A DNA stretch of 8,237 bases from assembly GCA_012798235.1 (NCBI GenBank), contig JAAZNP010000062.1, positions 1 through 8,237 of the forward strand. Reading direction: 5' to 3'. The translations under genes and the position numbers were made by a program. The notes under the pieces are model-generated. The model was not told the origin of the DNA. It was given only the letters and a program-made list of their open reading frames with translations, and made no database searches. Below are positions 1 to 5,954 of the stretch, in pieces. Position 1 is the first letter of the stretch, and each line of letters begins with the position of its first letter. The DNA comes from Parcubacteria group bacterium (GTDB lineage Bacteria > Patescibacteriota > Minisyncoccia > UBA6257).

Positions 1-824
1 AACACTTAACCAAAATTCATTGGCACCATTTTTTAGTGGCGAGTATTATTATTTTTTGTGTTCTTTTCCTTCTTACCCTCTACTGGTTTGTTTTTTTATC
101 TAATTTTTTTCAGATTAAAAATATAGAGATTCGTGGCCTTGATAATGTTAAAAAAATAGAACAGGATGTCGATAATTATTTTATTCACAAGAATCAAAAA
201 TTTGTACCGCCTTGGTTAGAACAAATTTTAACCCGTTATTTGCAAATAAACATTGGCCATAATAATATGCTGTTTTTCTCCAATAAAGAATTAGCTGCTA
301 CTTTGATGAACAAATATCCGGAATTTGCTTTGGTTACCTCTAAATTAAATGTGCAACATAATAATTTAGTTATTAATGTAGTCCCTCGTGAAATTTCTTA
401 TTTAGTTTGCCGTAAGGAAAATGAATGTTTTTTTATGGATAAAGAAGGGATTCTTTTTAGAGAAGCGCCTCAAACCTCTGGTAGTTTGATCAACACTATT
501 TTTATTCAAAACTTTACTCCCACGCTCGGTGCCTCTTTATTTACTCCAGATGATTTAACTATTTTAAATAATATTTTTCTGGCCGCTAATAAAGAAAACA
601 GCCCTTTAAGCGTTAAACTAATTGAATTAGAAAGTCCACGTGCCTCTACTATTAAAATTATATCTAATAATGATTGGTATTTGCTGATTAACTTTAATAG
701 TGATTTAGATAATATTGTCCAAATTCTTAATGGTTTATTCTCCGGCGAACTTAAAAATAAAGAAGCACAATTAAAATATATTGATTGCCGCTATTTACCG
801 CGGGTTTATTATTATCTTAAATAA
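1..824 (+). CDS. ftsQ: FtsQ/DivIB-like cell-division protein, 5' end probably outside the window
   Basis: Probable divisome protein: FtsQ/DivIB proteins are bitopic membrane proteins that link early and late division proteins through an extracytoplasmic POTRA domain. Counting from the first available start (GTG at 36), there is a hydrophobic segment at about residues 3-21, then a POTRA-like stretch from about 26 (FFQIKNIEIRGL) to about 117, then an FtsQ-type C-terminal part with CFFMDKEGILF at 131-141 and a closing YIDCRYLPRVYYYLK strand typical of short FtsQ proteins in candidate phyla. The frame stays open upstream to the window edge (reading HLTKIHWHHFL before the GTG) and no ribosome site precedes the GTG, so the true start is probably further upstream and the extra residues form the cytoplasmic tail. 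The stop is TAA at 822-824. A promoter for the next gene overlaps its end. Family assignment rests on pattern recognition; another POTRA protein is the alternative. Confidence 0.72.
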   Translation, partial: HLTKIHWHHFLVASIIIFCVLFLLTLYWFVFLSNFFQIKNIEIRGLDNVKKIEQDVDNYFIHKNQKFVPPWLEQILTRYLQINIGHNNMLFFSNKELAATLMNKYPEFALVTSKLNVQHNNLVINVVPREISYLVCRKENECFFMDKEGILFREAPQTSGSLINTIFIQNFTPTLGASLFTPDDLTILNNIFLAANKENSPLSVKLIELESPRASTIKIISNNDWYLLINFNSDLDNIVQILNGLFSGELKNKEAQLKYIDCRYLPRVYYYLK

Positions 825-833
825 TGGTATAAT
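825..833 (+). promoter_or_regulatory. extended -10 promoter for the 848-3624 gene pair
   Basis: TGGTATAAT is a perfect extended -10 element (TG-n-TATAAT) directly after the ftsQ-like stop codon. The matching -35 position (805-810, TTTATT) is weak, as extended -10 promoters allow. Transcription would start near 840, giving a leader of about 8 nt before the ATG at 848, too short for an SD site. Confidence 0.6.
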
Positions 834-847
834 TAAAGAGAAAAAAT

Positions 848-1249
848 ATGGTAAATTCAGAAACTGATTTTATAAAAGAAAGAGTATTTTTAAAAAAAGA
901 GCAATTAGCCCAGGAAGGTTTGCCTATACCCGAGGATAAAGAATTAATTAGCGAAACCATCACCGAAAAAATAGAAGAATCATTAAAAAATTATCCTCCC
1001 ACAGCAGAAATACAAAAATCTATTCCTACTCCAACTACTCCTGCCCCGGTAACAGTATCGTCAGAAAATATTGATGTTCAGGCATCCCAAAAAATAGTCG
1101 AAGAATTAGTTAACATTGCCCTAACTGAAAACATTCCTAAAGCCGTAACCATGGCTTTAAAAACCGGCAATGCTTATTTAATTGATAAATTACATGATAC
1201 TTTAGTAGATAAATATTTTGAGGAGTTCAAAAAGAAAAATATAATTTAA
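848..1249 (+). CDS. small helical protein of unknown function, partner of the downstream ATPase
   Basis: A 133-aa protein without signal peptide or membrane segment. Residues 1-50 are charged and predicted helical (many Glu and Lys), residues about 50-72 form a Pro/Thr-rich linker (TPTTPAPVTV), and residues about 75-130 form a second helical part with a pattern (KIVEELVNIALTENIPKAV, then LIDKLHDTLVDKYFEEF) that I associate with unnamed proteins next to VirB4/VirD4-like genes in candidate phyla. Its TAA shares its last base with the ATG of the ATPase gene (TAATG), so the two are probably translated together and may form one complex. The ATG at 848 follows the promoter at 825-833 closely and there is no clear SD (only AAAGAG at 835-840). 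No catalytic motif is visible; a scaffold or adaptor role is inference from context only. Confidence 0.75.
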   Translation: MVNSETDFIKERVFLKKEQLAQEGLPIPEDKELISETITEKIEESLKNYPPTAEIQKSIPTPTTPAPVTVSSENIDVQASQKIVEELVNIALTENIPKAVTMALKTGNAYLIDKLHDTLVDKYFEEFKKKNII

Positions 1250-3624
1250 TGTCAGATTCATTATTTTTAATTATCATTATTGGGGGTATTATTTTGGGAA
1301 CTATTTTATATTTCTTATTAAAAAAGAAAAATTTTAAATTAGAATTAAAAACCAGTTTTAATTATCGTTTATTTTTAGTTAGCGTACCACGAGAATTTGC
1401 TTCCGATGATGAAAAAAGAAAAGAAATCAAAGATTTTCTTACTCCTTTTGAACAGTTAATAGATAAATTCAGCCATTATAATAAGAATATTGTTTTGGAA
1501 TTAGTTAATCCTTACAATTCTGATGAAATCCGTTTTTATTTTGCCGTTAATCGTACTGATGCCGACCTTTTTGTGAAAACTGTTTCTTCGCTTTTTCCTA
1601 GCGCTCAAATCGAGGCGGTTAATGATTATACTGTTTTTTCTCCCCAAGGTATTGCGTTGGGGGGCATTTTAAAATTAAAACGAAGTTTTGTTTTACCGTT
1701 AAAAGATTTTTATGACTCAAAAGAAGATCCAGGAATTACTCTAATTAATGCTTTTTCCAAAACAGCAGTAGAAGAAGGCATGGGGCTACAAATAATTTTT
1801 AAAGCCGACAAGACAAAAAAAGATAAAATTTTAAATAGTGTTAAAAAAGGATTATTAGAAGGCAAGAGCTTAGATGAAGCTTTGGCTGCTCCTAAAACAA
1901 TTATCCAGGATTCCTTTAAAAAACAATTGCAAAAAGAAGAAGATAAAAATAAAGAAAAAGAAAAACCAAAGATAGTTGACGAAATAATGGTCAAATTAGT
2001 TGAAAACAAAGCGCAACATCCTTTATTTGAGGTTAATATCCGTTTTGTTGTTTCAGCAAAAACTCAAACACGAGCTGAGGAACTTTTCTCTCATCTTAAA
2101 GAAGCCTTTAATGCTTTTTATAATCCTGTGGGTAATGATTTAGAGATTACTAAAATTACGAGAGGCCCTAAATTAAAGCAATTAGTTTATGATTTTTCGT
2201 TTCGCCATTTCCGAGGGAATCAAATCTTAAATCTTAATAGCGCAGAAATTGCTACTATTTTCCATTTACCCTATCCTCATATTGATAACCCCCGCATTAA
2301 ATGGCTAAAAGCCCGTTCGGCGCCACCACCATTAAATTTGCCGCAAGAGGGTATTATTTTGGGTACCAGTATTTTTGAAGGCAATGAAAAACAAGTAAAA
2401 ATAAGAGATGAAGATCGTCGTCGCCATGTTTATACCGTTGGTCAAACTGGTACTGGTAAAACTACTTTATTAAAATCTTGCTTTATTCAAGATATCGAGC
2501 AAGGCAAAGGTGGCGCTTTTATTGACCCCCATGGTGATGCTGCTCTGGAAATTTTAGGTTTAATTCCTGAATCGCGTCAAAATGATGTTATTTATTTCAA
2601 TCCGGGTGATACTCAATATGCGATGGGATTAAATATGTTAGATTGGGATAATCGTTATACTTTTCAAAAAACTTTTGTCATCAACGAATTATTAGAAATT
2701 GTTGATAAACTTTATGATTTAAAATTAACCGGTGGCCCACTATTTGAACAGTATTTTCGTTATTCACTTCATTTACTATTAGATGATAAAGAAAATATTT
2801 ATACTTTAAGTGACGTGGTACGCGTTTTTCAAGATGAAGAATTCAGAAATGGATTGTTATCGCGAACGCCTGACCCAATGGTAAAAGCTTTTTGGGAAAA
2901 GCAGGCTGTGCAATTGAAAGGGGAATGGGCTTTGCCTCAAATGTCAGCCTATATAGTTTCTAAACTGACTCCTTTTTTGGCCAATGATTTAGTTCGGCCT
3001 ATTGTTAACCAAAAGAAAACCACTTTAGATTTTAGGAAAATAATGGATGAAGGCAAGATTTTAGTTGTGAATTTAGCCAAAGGAATTTTAGGAGATGTGA
3101 ATAGTTATTTAATGGGAATGCTATTAGTTGCTAAATTAACCATGGCTGCCTTTTCGCGTCAGGATATAGCCGAAGACCAACGTAAAGATTTTTATCTTTA
3201 TATTGATGAATTCCAAAATGTAACCACAGATTCTATTGCAACTATTTTCTCTGAAGCGCGCAAATATCGTTTAAATTTGTTTGTCGGCCATCAGTATTTA
3301 GGCCAATTAAAAGAAGAAATTCTAAAAGCAGTTTTCGGTAATGTGGGTACCATTATTTCTTTTCGTGTAGGAAATGAAGATGCCGATATTTTGAGTAAAT
3401 ATTTTGCGCCAGTATTTTCGGCCGCTGATGTTATTAATCTCGATAATTTCAATGCTTACATTAAATTACTGATTAATGGCCAAGTAGCTCGACCCTTTAA
3501 TATGCGTTTATTAAAACCAATTAAATCTAATTTAGATTGGGCCCATCAATTGGAAAAATTATCTCATCAAAAATATAGCCGTTTAAGAACTGAAATTGAA
3601 GAGGAAATTAGAAAATATTATTAA
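1249..3624 (+). CDS. membrane-anchored VirD4/TraG-like P-loop ATPase (type IV secretion/conjugation-type)
   Basis: A 791-aa protein of the HerA/FtsK-like superfamily, the group that holds conjugative coupling proteins and VirB4 pumps, which use ATP to move DNA or proteins across membranes. Order of parts: one N-terminal membrane segment at about residues 4-24; a large N-terminal region, rich in Lys/Glu around 225-245, characteristic of candidate-phyla members; Walker A GQTGTGKTT at 398-406; IDPHGD shortly after, as in TraG/DUF87-type ATPases; Walker B FYLYIDEFQN at 648-657; then a segment (EARKYRLNLFVGHQYLGQL) typical of the TraD/TraG C-terminal motor. The start ATG overlaps the previous stop by one base, so translation is coupled. 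No relaxase or mating-pair genes are visible in the window, so a chromosomal role, such as DNA uptake, pilus or surface-attachment machinery, is as possible as conjugation. The family is secure; the role is not. Confidence 0.85.
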   Translation: MSDSLFLIIIIGGIILGTILYFLLKKKNFKLELKTSFNYRLFLVSVPREFASDDEKRKEIKDFLTPFEQLIDKFSHYNKNIVLELVNPYNSDEIRFYFAVNRTDADLFVKTVSSLFPSAQIEAVNDYTVFSPQGIALGGILKLKRSFVLPLKDFYDSKEDPGITLINAFSKTAVEEGMGLQIIFKADKTKKDKILNSVKKGLLEGKSLDEALAAPKTIIQDSFKKQLQKEEDKNKEKEKPKIVDEIMVKLVENKAQHPLFEVNIRFVVSAKTQTRAEELFSHLKEAFNAFYNPVGNDLEITKITRGPKLKQLVYDFSFRHFRGNQILNLNSAEIATIFHLPYPHIDNPRIKWLKARSAPPPLNLPQEGIILGTSIFEGNEKQVKIRDEDRRRHVYTVGQTGTGKTTLLKSCFIQDIEQGKGGAFIDPHGDAALEILGLIPESRQNDVIYFNPGDTQYAMGLNMLDWDNRYTFQKTFVINELLEIVDKLYDLKLTGGPLFEQYFRYSLHLLLDDKENIYTLSDVVRVFQDEEFRNGLLSRTPDPMVKAFWEKQAVQLKGEWALPQMSAYIVSKLTPFLANDLVRPIVNQKKTTLDFRKIMDEGKILVVNLAKGILGDVNSYLMGMLLVAKLTMAAFSRQDIAEDQRKDFYLYIDEFQNVTTDSIATIFSEARKYRLNLFVGHQYLGQLKEEILKAVFGNVGTIISFRVGNEDADILSKYFAPVFSAADVINLDNFNAYIKLLINGQVARPFNMRLLKPIKSNLDWAHQLEKLSHQKYSRLRTEIEEEIRKYY

Positions 3625-3648
3625 AAAAGGGCTGACTTATGTCAGCCC
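3623..3648 (-). terminator. intrinsic terminator of the minus-strand three-gene operon
   Basis: An 8-bp perfect stem (3629-3636 with 3641-3648, GGGCTGAC/GTCAGCCC) has a 4-nt loop (3637-3640). Read on the minus strand it is followed by six U (the A-run 3623-3628). The loop holds the stop codon of the 3637-3957 gene, and the U-tract reaches the stop of the converging ATPase gene. On the + strand the hairpin lacks a T-run, so it should stop mainly minus-strand transcripts. Confidence 0.85.
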
Positions 3649-3957
3649 ATTATATACATACGGAATAAGTGAAAACATTTTTATCTTTGAGATAACCTCT
3701 TTTTTTAATTCAGAAGGGCAAGTTTTCATCATTAATTTAATATACAGAGTTCTATCAGAATCAGCTTGGTCTAGAAAAGCCTGTGTTAGTAATTCTAAAA
3801 ATCGATATTCTTCTCCCTTAAAGATATACCAGTATTCTGGCTTCAGTTCATTTAGGAAAGTTGCAACTCTAATATGCAAATCTATATCTATAGGCGACCC
3901 ATAAAGCAGCTCGTTAGCCAATTCTTCTTTTTTTTCGTAAAACTCTTGTGTATTCAT
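3637..3957 (-). CDS. small protein of unknown function, last gene of the minus-strand operon
   Basis: A 106-aa protein that I do not recognise. It starts MNTQEFYEKKEELANELLYG and appears mostly helical, with an aromatic patch (ELKPEYWYIFKGEEYRFLELL) and a single Cys near TCPSELKKEV. No signal peptide or membrane segment is visible, so it is probably cytosolic. The start is well defined: AAGGAGG on the minus strand (complement of 3964-3970) lies 6 nt before the ATG at 3957, inside the 14-nt gap after the 3972-4259 gene. Its stop codon sits in the loop of the operon terminator, so the gene runs exactly to the end of the transcript. The strong ribosome site, tight spacing and terminator support a real gene despite its size. 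Function cannot be inferred beyond the link to the zinc-ribbon neighbour. Confidence 0.7.
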   Translation of the reverse strand: MNTQEFYEKKEELANELLYGSPIDIDLHIRVATFLNELKPEYWYIFKGEEYRFLELLTQAFLDQADSDRTLYIKLMMKTCPSELKKEVISKIKMFSLIPYVYNGLT

Positions 3958-3971
3958 TATTCACCTCCTTT

Positions 3972-4259
3972 TTAATCAGGAATTACTATTCGCACTTTAT
4001 TTTTCAGTGCGAATTCTTTAAGTTTGCTTAATAGATCAATCTTTATTTTTCGTTTACAAATAATTTTATTCATTTTCTTGATAAAATAGTATTGTTTAGG
4101 CGCAGAAACCCATTCCAAGAACCAAATAGTTTTGATCCAGAAATTATTAGTTTGCATTTCCTGTACAATATCGGGAACTGGTTTTGTTTCCATCTCTTTG
4201 CATAATTGTCCTAACTCCTCCTCACTCCATTGCCTTAATGTTTTCTTTTTTTCTTTCAT
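3972..4259 (-). CDS. small basic protein of unknown function, middle gene of the minus-strand operon
   Basis: A 95-aa Lys-rich protein that I do not recognise. It begins MKEKKKTLRQWSEEELGQL, has a Trp-rich centre (NNFWIKTIWFLEWVSAPKQYYF) that is aromatic rather than a clear membrane helix, and ends with a basic stretch and a hydrophobic beta-like tail (KVRIVIPD). The basic charge would suit nucleic-acid contact, but no named motif is visible. AAGGAGG (complement of 4265-4271) sits 5 nt before the ATG at 4259. This site lies within the 3' part of the zinc-ribbon gene, which overlaps this gene by 38 bases in another frame, so translation is probably coupled. The following gene starts 14 nt after its stop. 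I take it as a real gene because of the ribosome site and operon packing. Confidence 0.68.
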   Translation of the reverse strand: MKEKKKTLRQWSEEELGQLCKEMETKPVPDIVQEMQTNNFWIKTIWFLEWVSAPKQYYFIKKMNKIICKRKIKIDLLSKLKEFALKNKVRIVIPD

Positions 4260-4458
4260 CCTTACCTCCTTGATCTTTCTTTCGATAATTTTTAAAATAT
4301 TGCTCTATATCTATCGCCATTAAATAAACTGTGCCGCATTTAGTGCACCTGGCAACAACGCCGCATTTTTCTATCTCCAGAATTTCCATCTCCTTATTTG
4401 CCCTGCATTTGGGGCAATAGCCAAATGCGCGAGTCACCACGCTGATGTTTTTTATCAT
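4222..4458 (-). CDS. small zinc-ribbon protein, first gene of the minus-strand operon
   Basis: A 78-aa protein with a treble-Cys-pair pattern: C15-P-K-C18 and C38-T-K-C41, plus C32, separated by a short beta-rich stretch (KEMEILEIEKCGVVARCTKC). This is a zinc-ribbon layout and resembles the small single-ribbon proteins (DUF5679-like) found in candidate phyla, although I cannot confirm the family. The C-terminal 25 residues are highly charged and probably disordered. An in-frame TTG at 4467 touches the ribosome site and is an unlikely start; the ATG at 4458 lies 9 nt after AAGGAGG (complement of 4468-4474). It is the only gene here that ends in TGA, and its end overlaps the next gene. Likely role: nucleic-acid or protein binding, possibly regulatory; this is inference. 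Confidence 0.75.
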   Translation of the reverse strand: MIKNISVVTRAFGYCPKCRANKEMEILEIEKCGVVARCTKCGTVYLMAIDIEQYFKNYRKKDQGGKDERKKENIKAME

Positions 4459-4502
4459 GTTAATCAACCTCCTTTTATTTAGATTTCAAAATACTATGTT
4501 TA

Positions 4503-4531
4503 TTTATACCATATCTTTCATTTTTTGTCCA
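4503..4531 (-). promoter_or_regulatory. promoter of the minus-strand three-gene operon
   Basis: On the minus strand, -35 TGGACA (complement of 4526-4531; 5 of 6 consensus) is separated by 17 bp from an extended -10 TGGTATAAA (TATAAA is the complement of 4503-4508). This is the best-matching promoter in the window. Transcription should start near 4496, giving a leader of about 38 nt that carries the SD. Confidence 0.65.
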
Positions 4532-4536
4532 GTAAT

Positions 4537-4565
4537 TTGTGATTTTCTTCCTTTTTTGCTAAAAT
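4537..4565 (+). promoter_or_regulatory. promoter of dnaX
   Basis: -35 TTGTGA (4537-4542; 4 of 6 consensus), a 17-bp spacer and an extended -10 TGCTAAAAT (4557-4565). The predicted start is near 4572, about 31 nt before the dnaX ATG. Its -35 box is 5 bp from that of the divergent operon. Confidence 0.55.
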
Positions 4566-4571
4566 ATGATT

Positions 4572-4599
4572 ATTCTTAATTCTAGATTCTAGATTCTAA
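4572..4599 (+). repeat. tandem 7-bp repeat in the dnaX leader
   Basis: Four units head to tail: ATTCTTA (4572-4578), ATTCTAG (4579-4585), ATTCTAG (4586-4592) and ATTCTAA (4593-4599). The array starts at the predicted transcription start and ends 3 nt before the dnaX ATG. It fills the place where an SD would be expected and contains none. Units include overlapping CTAG palindromes (TCTAGA at 4581 and 4588). Confidence 0.8.
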
Positions 4600-4602
4600 C
4601 CT

Positions 4603-5697
4603 ATGCCCCAATTAGTTTTTTATCGCAAATATCGCCCGCAATCTTTTGCTGAAGTCATTAATCAAAAAAATACGATTAAAACTTTAGCTAATGCTTTAAA
4701 ACAGAATCAAATTTCTCACGCTTATTTATTTGCTGGTCCTCGAGGAACAGGAAAAACTAGCGTGGCGAGATTAATGGCTAAAGCTTTGAATTGCGAAAAT
4801 CGTAAAACTAATGAGTTTGAGCCGTGTAATAAATGTGGATCTTGCCAGGAGATTAATGAAGGACGGGCCATCGATCTAATTGAAATAGATGCTGCTTCTA
4901 ACCGGGGCATCGAAGATATTAGAGCCTTAAGGGAAAATGTTAAATTCCCGCCCCTAAAATCAAAATATAAAATTTTTATTATTGATGAGGCTCACCAATT
5001 AACTAAAGATGCATTTAATGCATTACTTAAAACTTTAGAAGAACCACCCCCTTATATTATCTTTATTTTAGCTACCACTGAACCAGAAAAATTGCCAGCT
5101 ACTATTTTATCTCGGGTGGAACGTTATGATTTTAAAAAATTAGCCCTCGATGATATTATTGGTCGTTTAAAATATATTTGTCATCAAGAAAATATTAAGT
5201 TTGAAGAAGAAGCTTTGCGTTTAATTGCTTTATATTCTGAAGGGGGATTACGTGATGCTGAATCGTTATTAGGCCAAATTTCTATTGTTACTAATCAAAA
5301 TATTACTAAAGAATCTATTGAGACTTTAGTCGGAGCGATTAATTTAGAAAAAATCAAAAGATTTATTGATATTTTAAATAAAAAAGATAAAGTAAAAGCT
5401 ATAGAATACATCAACAAAATCTATGATGATGGTTATGATTTAGAAATTTTTAACAAAGAAGTGCTTGATTATTTACGCAAATTATTGCTCCTGAAAATTT
5501 CTCCCGGATTAGCTGAGATATTAGAAAGAGAATTAACCCAAGAAGAATTAACGGTTTTATTTAAACAAGCGCAAAATTGGGAAACCAATGTTTTGGAAAG
5601 ATTGTTACGAAAATTAACTGAGGTTCAATGGCAATTAAAAACCTCCCCAGTTCCGACTTTACCTTTAGAATTATTTATCAGCGAGGAGTTGATTTAA
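4603..5697 (+). CDS. dnaX: DNA polymerase III clamp-loader subunit DnaX, gamma-length
   Basis: Motor subunit of the clamp loader, which uses ATP to open the sliding clamp and load it on primed DNA. Visible motifs in 364 aa: the conserved N-terminus (YRKYRPQSFAEVINQ), Walker A GPRGTGKT at 45-52, four zinc-binding Cys (C64, C75, C78, C81), Walker B IFIIDEAH at 124-131, sensor I ATTEP at 157-161, the arginine-finger SR at 170-171 (SRV where SRC is usual), and sensor II GGLRDAE. It stops after the collar domain: the E. coli gamma form has 431 aa and tau 643, so the helicase- and polymerase-binding tau domains are absent, and no slippery sequence leading to an extension is visible. The ATG at 4603 has no SD. 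The stop lies 23 nt before tRNA-Gln, which is probably on the same transcript. Confidence 0.95.
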   Translation: MPQLVFYRKYRPQSFAEVINQKNTIKTLANALKQNQISHAYLFAGPRGTGKTSVARLMAKALNCENRKTNEFEPCNKCGSCQEINEGRAIDLIEIDAASNRGIEDIRALRENVKFPPLKSKYKIFIIDEAHQLTKDAFNALLKTLEEPPPYIIFILATTEPEKLPATILSRVERYDFKKLALDDIIGRLKYICHQENIKFEEEALRLIALYSEGGLRDAESLLGQISIVTNQNITKESIETLVGAINLEKIKRFIDILNKKDKVKAIEYINKIYDDGYDLEIFNKEVLDYLRKLLLLKISPGLAEILERELTQEELTVLFKQAQNWETNVLERLLRKLTEVQWQLKTSPVPTLPLELFISEELI

Positions 5698-5720
5698 TTA
5701 TTTTATTTTTGTTTTATTTT

Positions 5721-5791
5721 TGCGGGATCGTCTAATGGTAGGACACATGCCTCTGGAGCATGGTATCCTGGTTCGAGTCCAGGTCCCGCAG
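5721..5791 (+). tRNA. tRNA-Gln(CUG)
   Basis: A full cloverleaf of 71 nt: acceptor TGCGGGA/TCCCGCA, D stem GTC/GAC, anticodon stem CATGC/GCATG with loop CTCTGGA (anticodon CTG, decoding CAG), T stem CCTGG/CCAGG with loop TTCGAGT. The U1-A72 pair and discriminator G fit bacterial tRNA-Gln. CCA is not encoded: after the discriminator the sequence reads CCG, so the CCA must be completed after transcription. There is no separate strong promoter; it lies 23 nt after dnaX. Confidence 0.95.
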
Positions 5792-5841
5792 CCGTGAACC
5801 ACAAAGGGTTCACGGCCCTGAACCCAACGTGGTTCAGGGCC
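5791..5841 (+). repeat. four-armed inverted-repeat element attached to the tRNA-Gln 3' end
   Basis: Four alternating arms carry TGAACC or GGTTCA. Arms 1 and 2 form a perfect 10-bp stem (5791-5800 with 5807-5816, loop ACAAAG). Arms 3 and 4 form up to 11 bp (5814-5824 with 5831-5841, loop CAACGT), and the two stems share three bases, GGC. Alternatively the outer arms pair (5795-5802 with 5829-5836, 8 bp) around an inner 7-bp stem (5806-5812 with 5819-5825). No T-run follows, so it is not a standard intrinsic terminator; it could set the 3' end of the dnaX-tRNA transcript, guide tRNA processing, or be a repeat element. Confidence 0.85.
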
Positions 5842-5877
5842 ACCCTTACCCCTTGCTAAATTATTGTAAATATGTTA

Positions 5878-5886
5878 TGCTATAAA
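5878..5886 (+). promoter_or_regulatory. extended -10 promoter of the stalk-domain gene
   Basis: TGCTATAAA is an extended -10 element. No good -35 box lies at 16-18 bp (TTGCTA at 5853-5858 is 22 bp away). The predicted start near 5893 gives a leader of about 62 nt that holds a hairpin and an SD. Confidence 0.5.
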
Positions 5887-5904
5887 TAACTGTACTTTGA
5901 AATT

Positions 5905-5926
5905 AAAGGTTATTACGATAACCTTT
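5905..5926 (+). promoter_or_regulatory. leader hairpin or operator upstream of the stalk-domain gene
   Basis: A perfect 9-bp inverted repeat, AAAGGTTAT (5905-5913) and ATAACCTTT (5918-5926), with the 4-nt loop TACG. It lies between the predicted transcription start and the ribosome site (AAGGAGG, 5942-5948). It could be an RNA stem acting on translation or stability, or a DNA operator. It is not followed by a usable T-run. Confidence 0.6.
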
Positions 5927-5954
5927 TAAAATAAAAAAGAGAAGGAGGTTTGAA

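Noticed and set aside
1710..2009. Open frame of 99 codons on the minus strand inside the ATPase gene
   Set aside because: It is a shadow of the Lys/Glu-rich coding region, with a low-complexity Ser/Phe/Leu translation and no ribosome site.
3596..3904. Open frame of 102 codons on the plus strand across the ATPase end and the minus-strand operon
   Set aside because: It crosses the terminator, lacks a ribosome site and is antisense to a better-supported gene.
4132..4323. Open frame of 63 codons on the plus strand opposite the small operon
   Set aside because: It lies antisense to two genes with strong ribosome sites and has no start signals of its own.
4459..4467. TTG at 4467 as the start of the zinc-ribbon gene
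   Set aside because: It touches the AAGGAGG directly, leaving no spacing; the ATG at 4458 has a 9-nt spacing and is a better start.
4603..5697. Recoding of TGA or a programmed frameshift to make tau in dnaX
   Set aside because: TGA is a stop in a neighbouring gene, and the sequence after the dnaX stop leads straight into tRNA-Gln with no room for a tau domain.
5791..5816. Intrinsic terminator after tRNA-Gln
   Set aside because: The stem is strong but the following sequence is C- and A-rich, without the T-run needed.
5791..5841. CRISPR-like array
   Set aside because: The arms are inverted, 6-11 bp, with no regular spacers; it is a dyad element, not a direct-repeat array.
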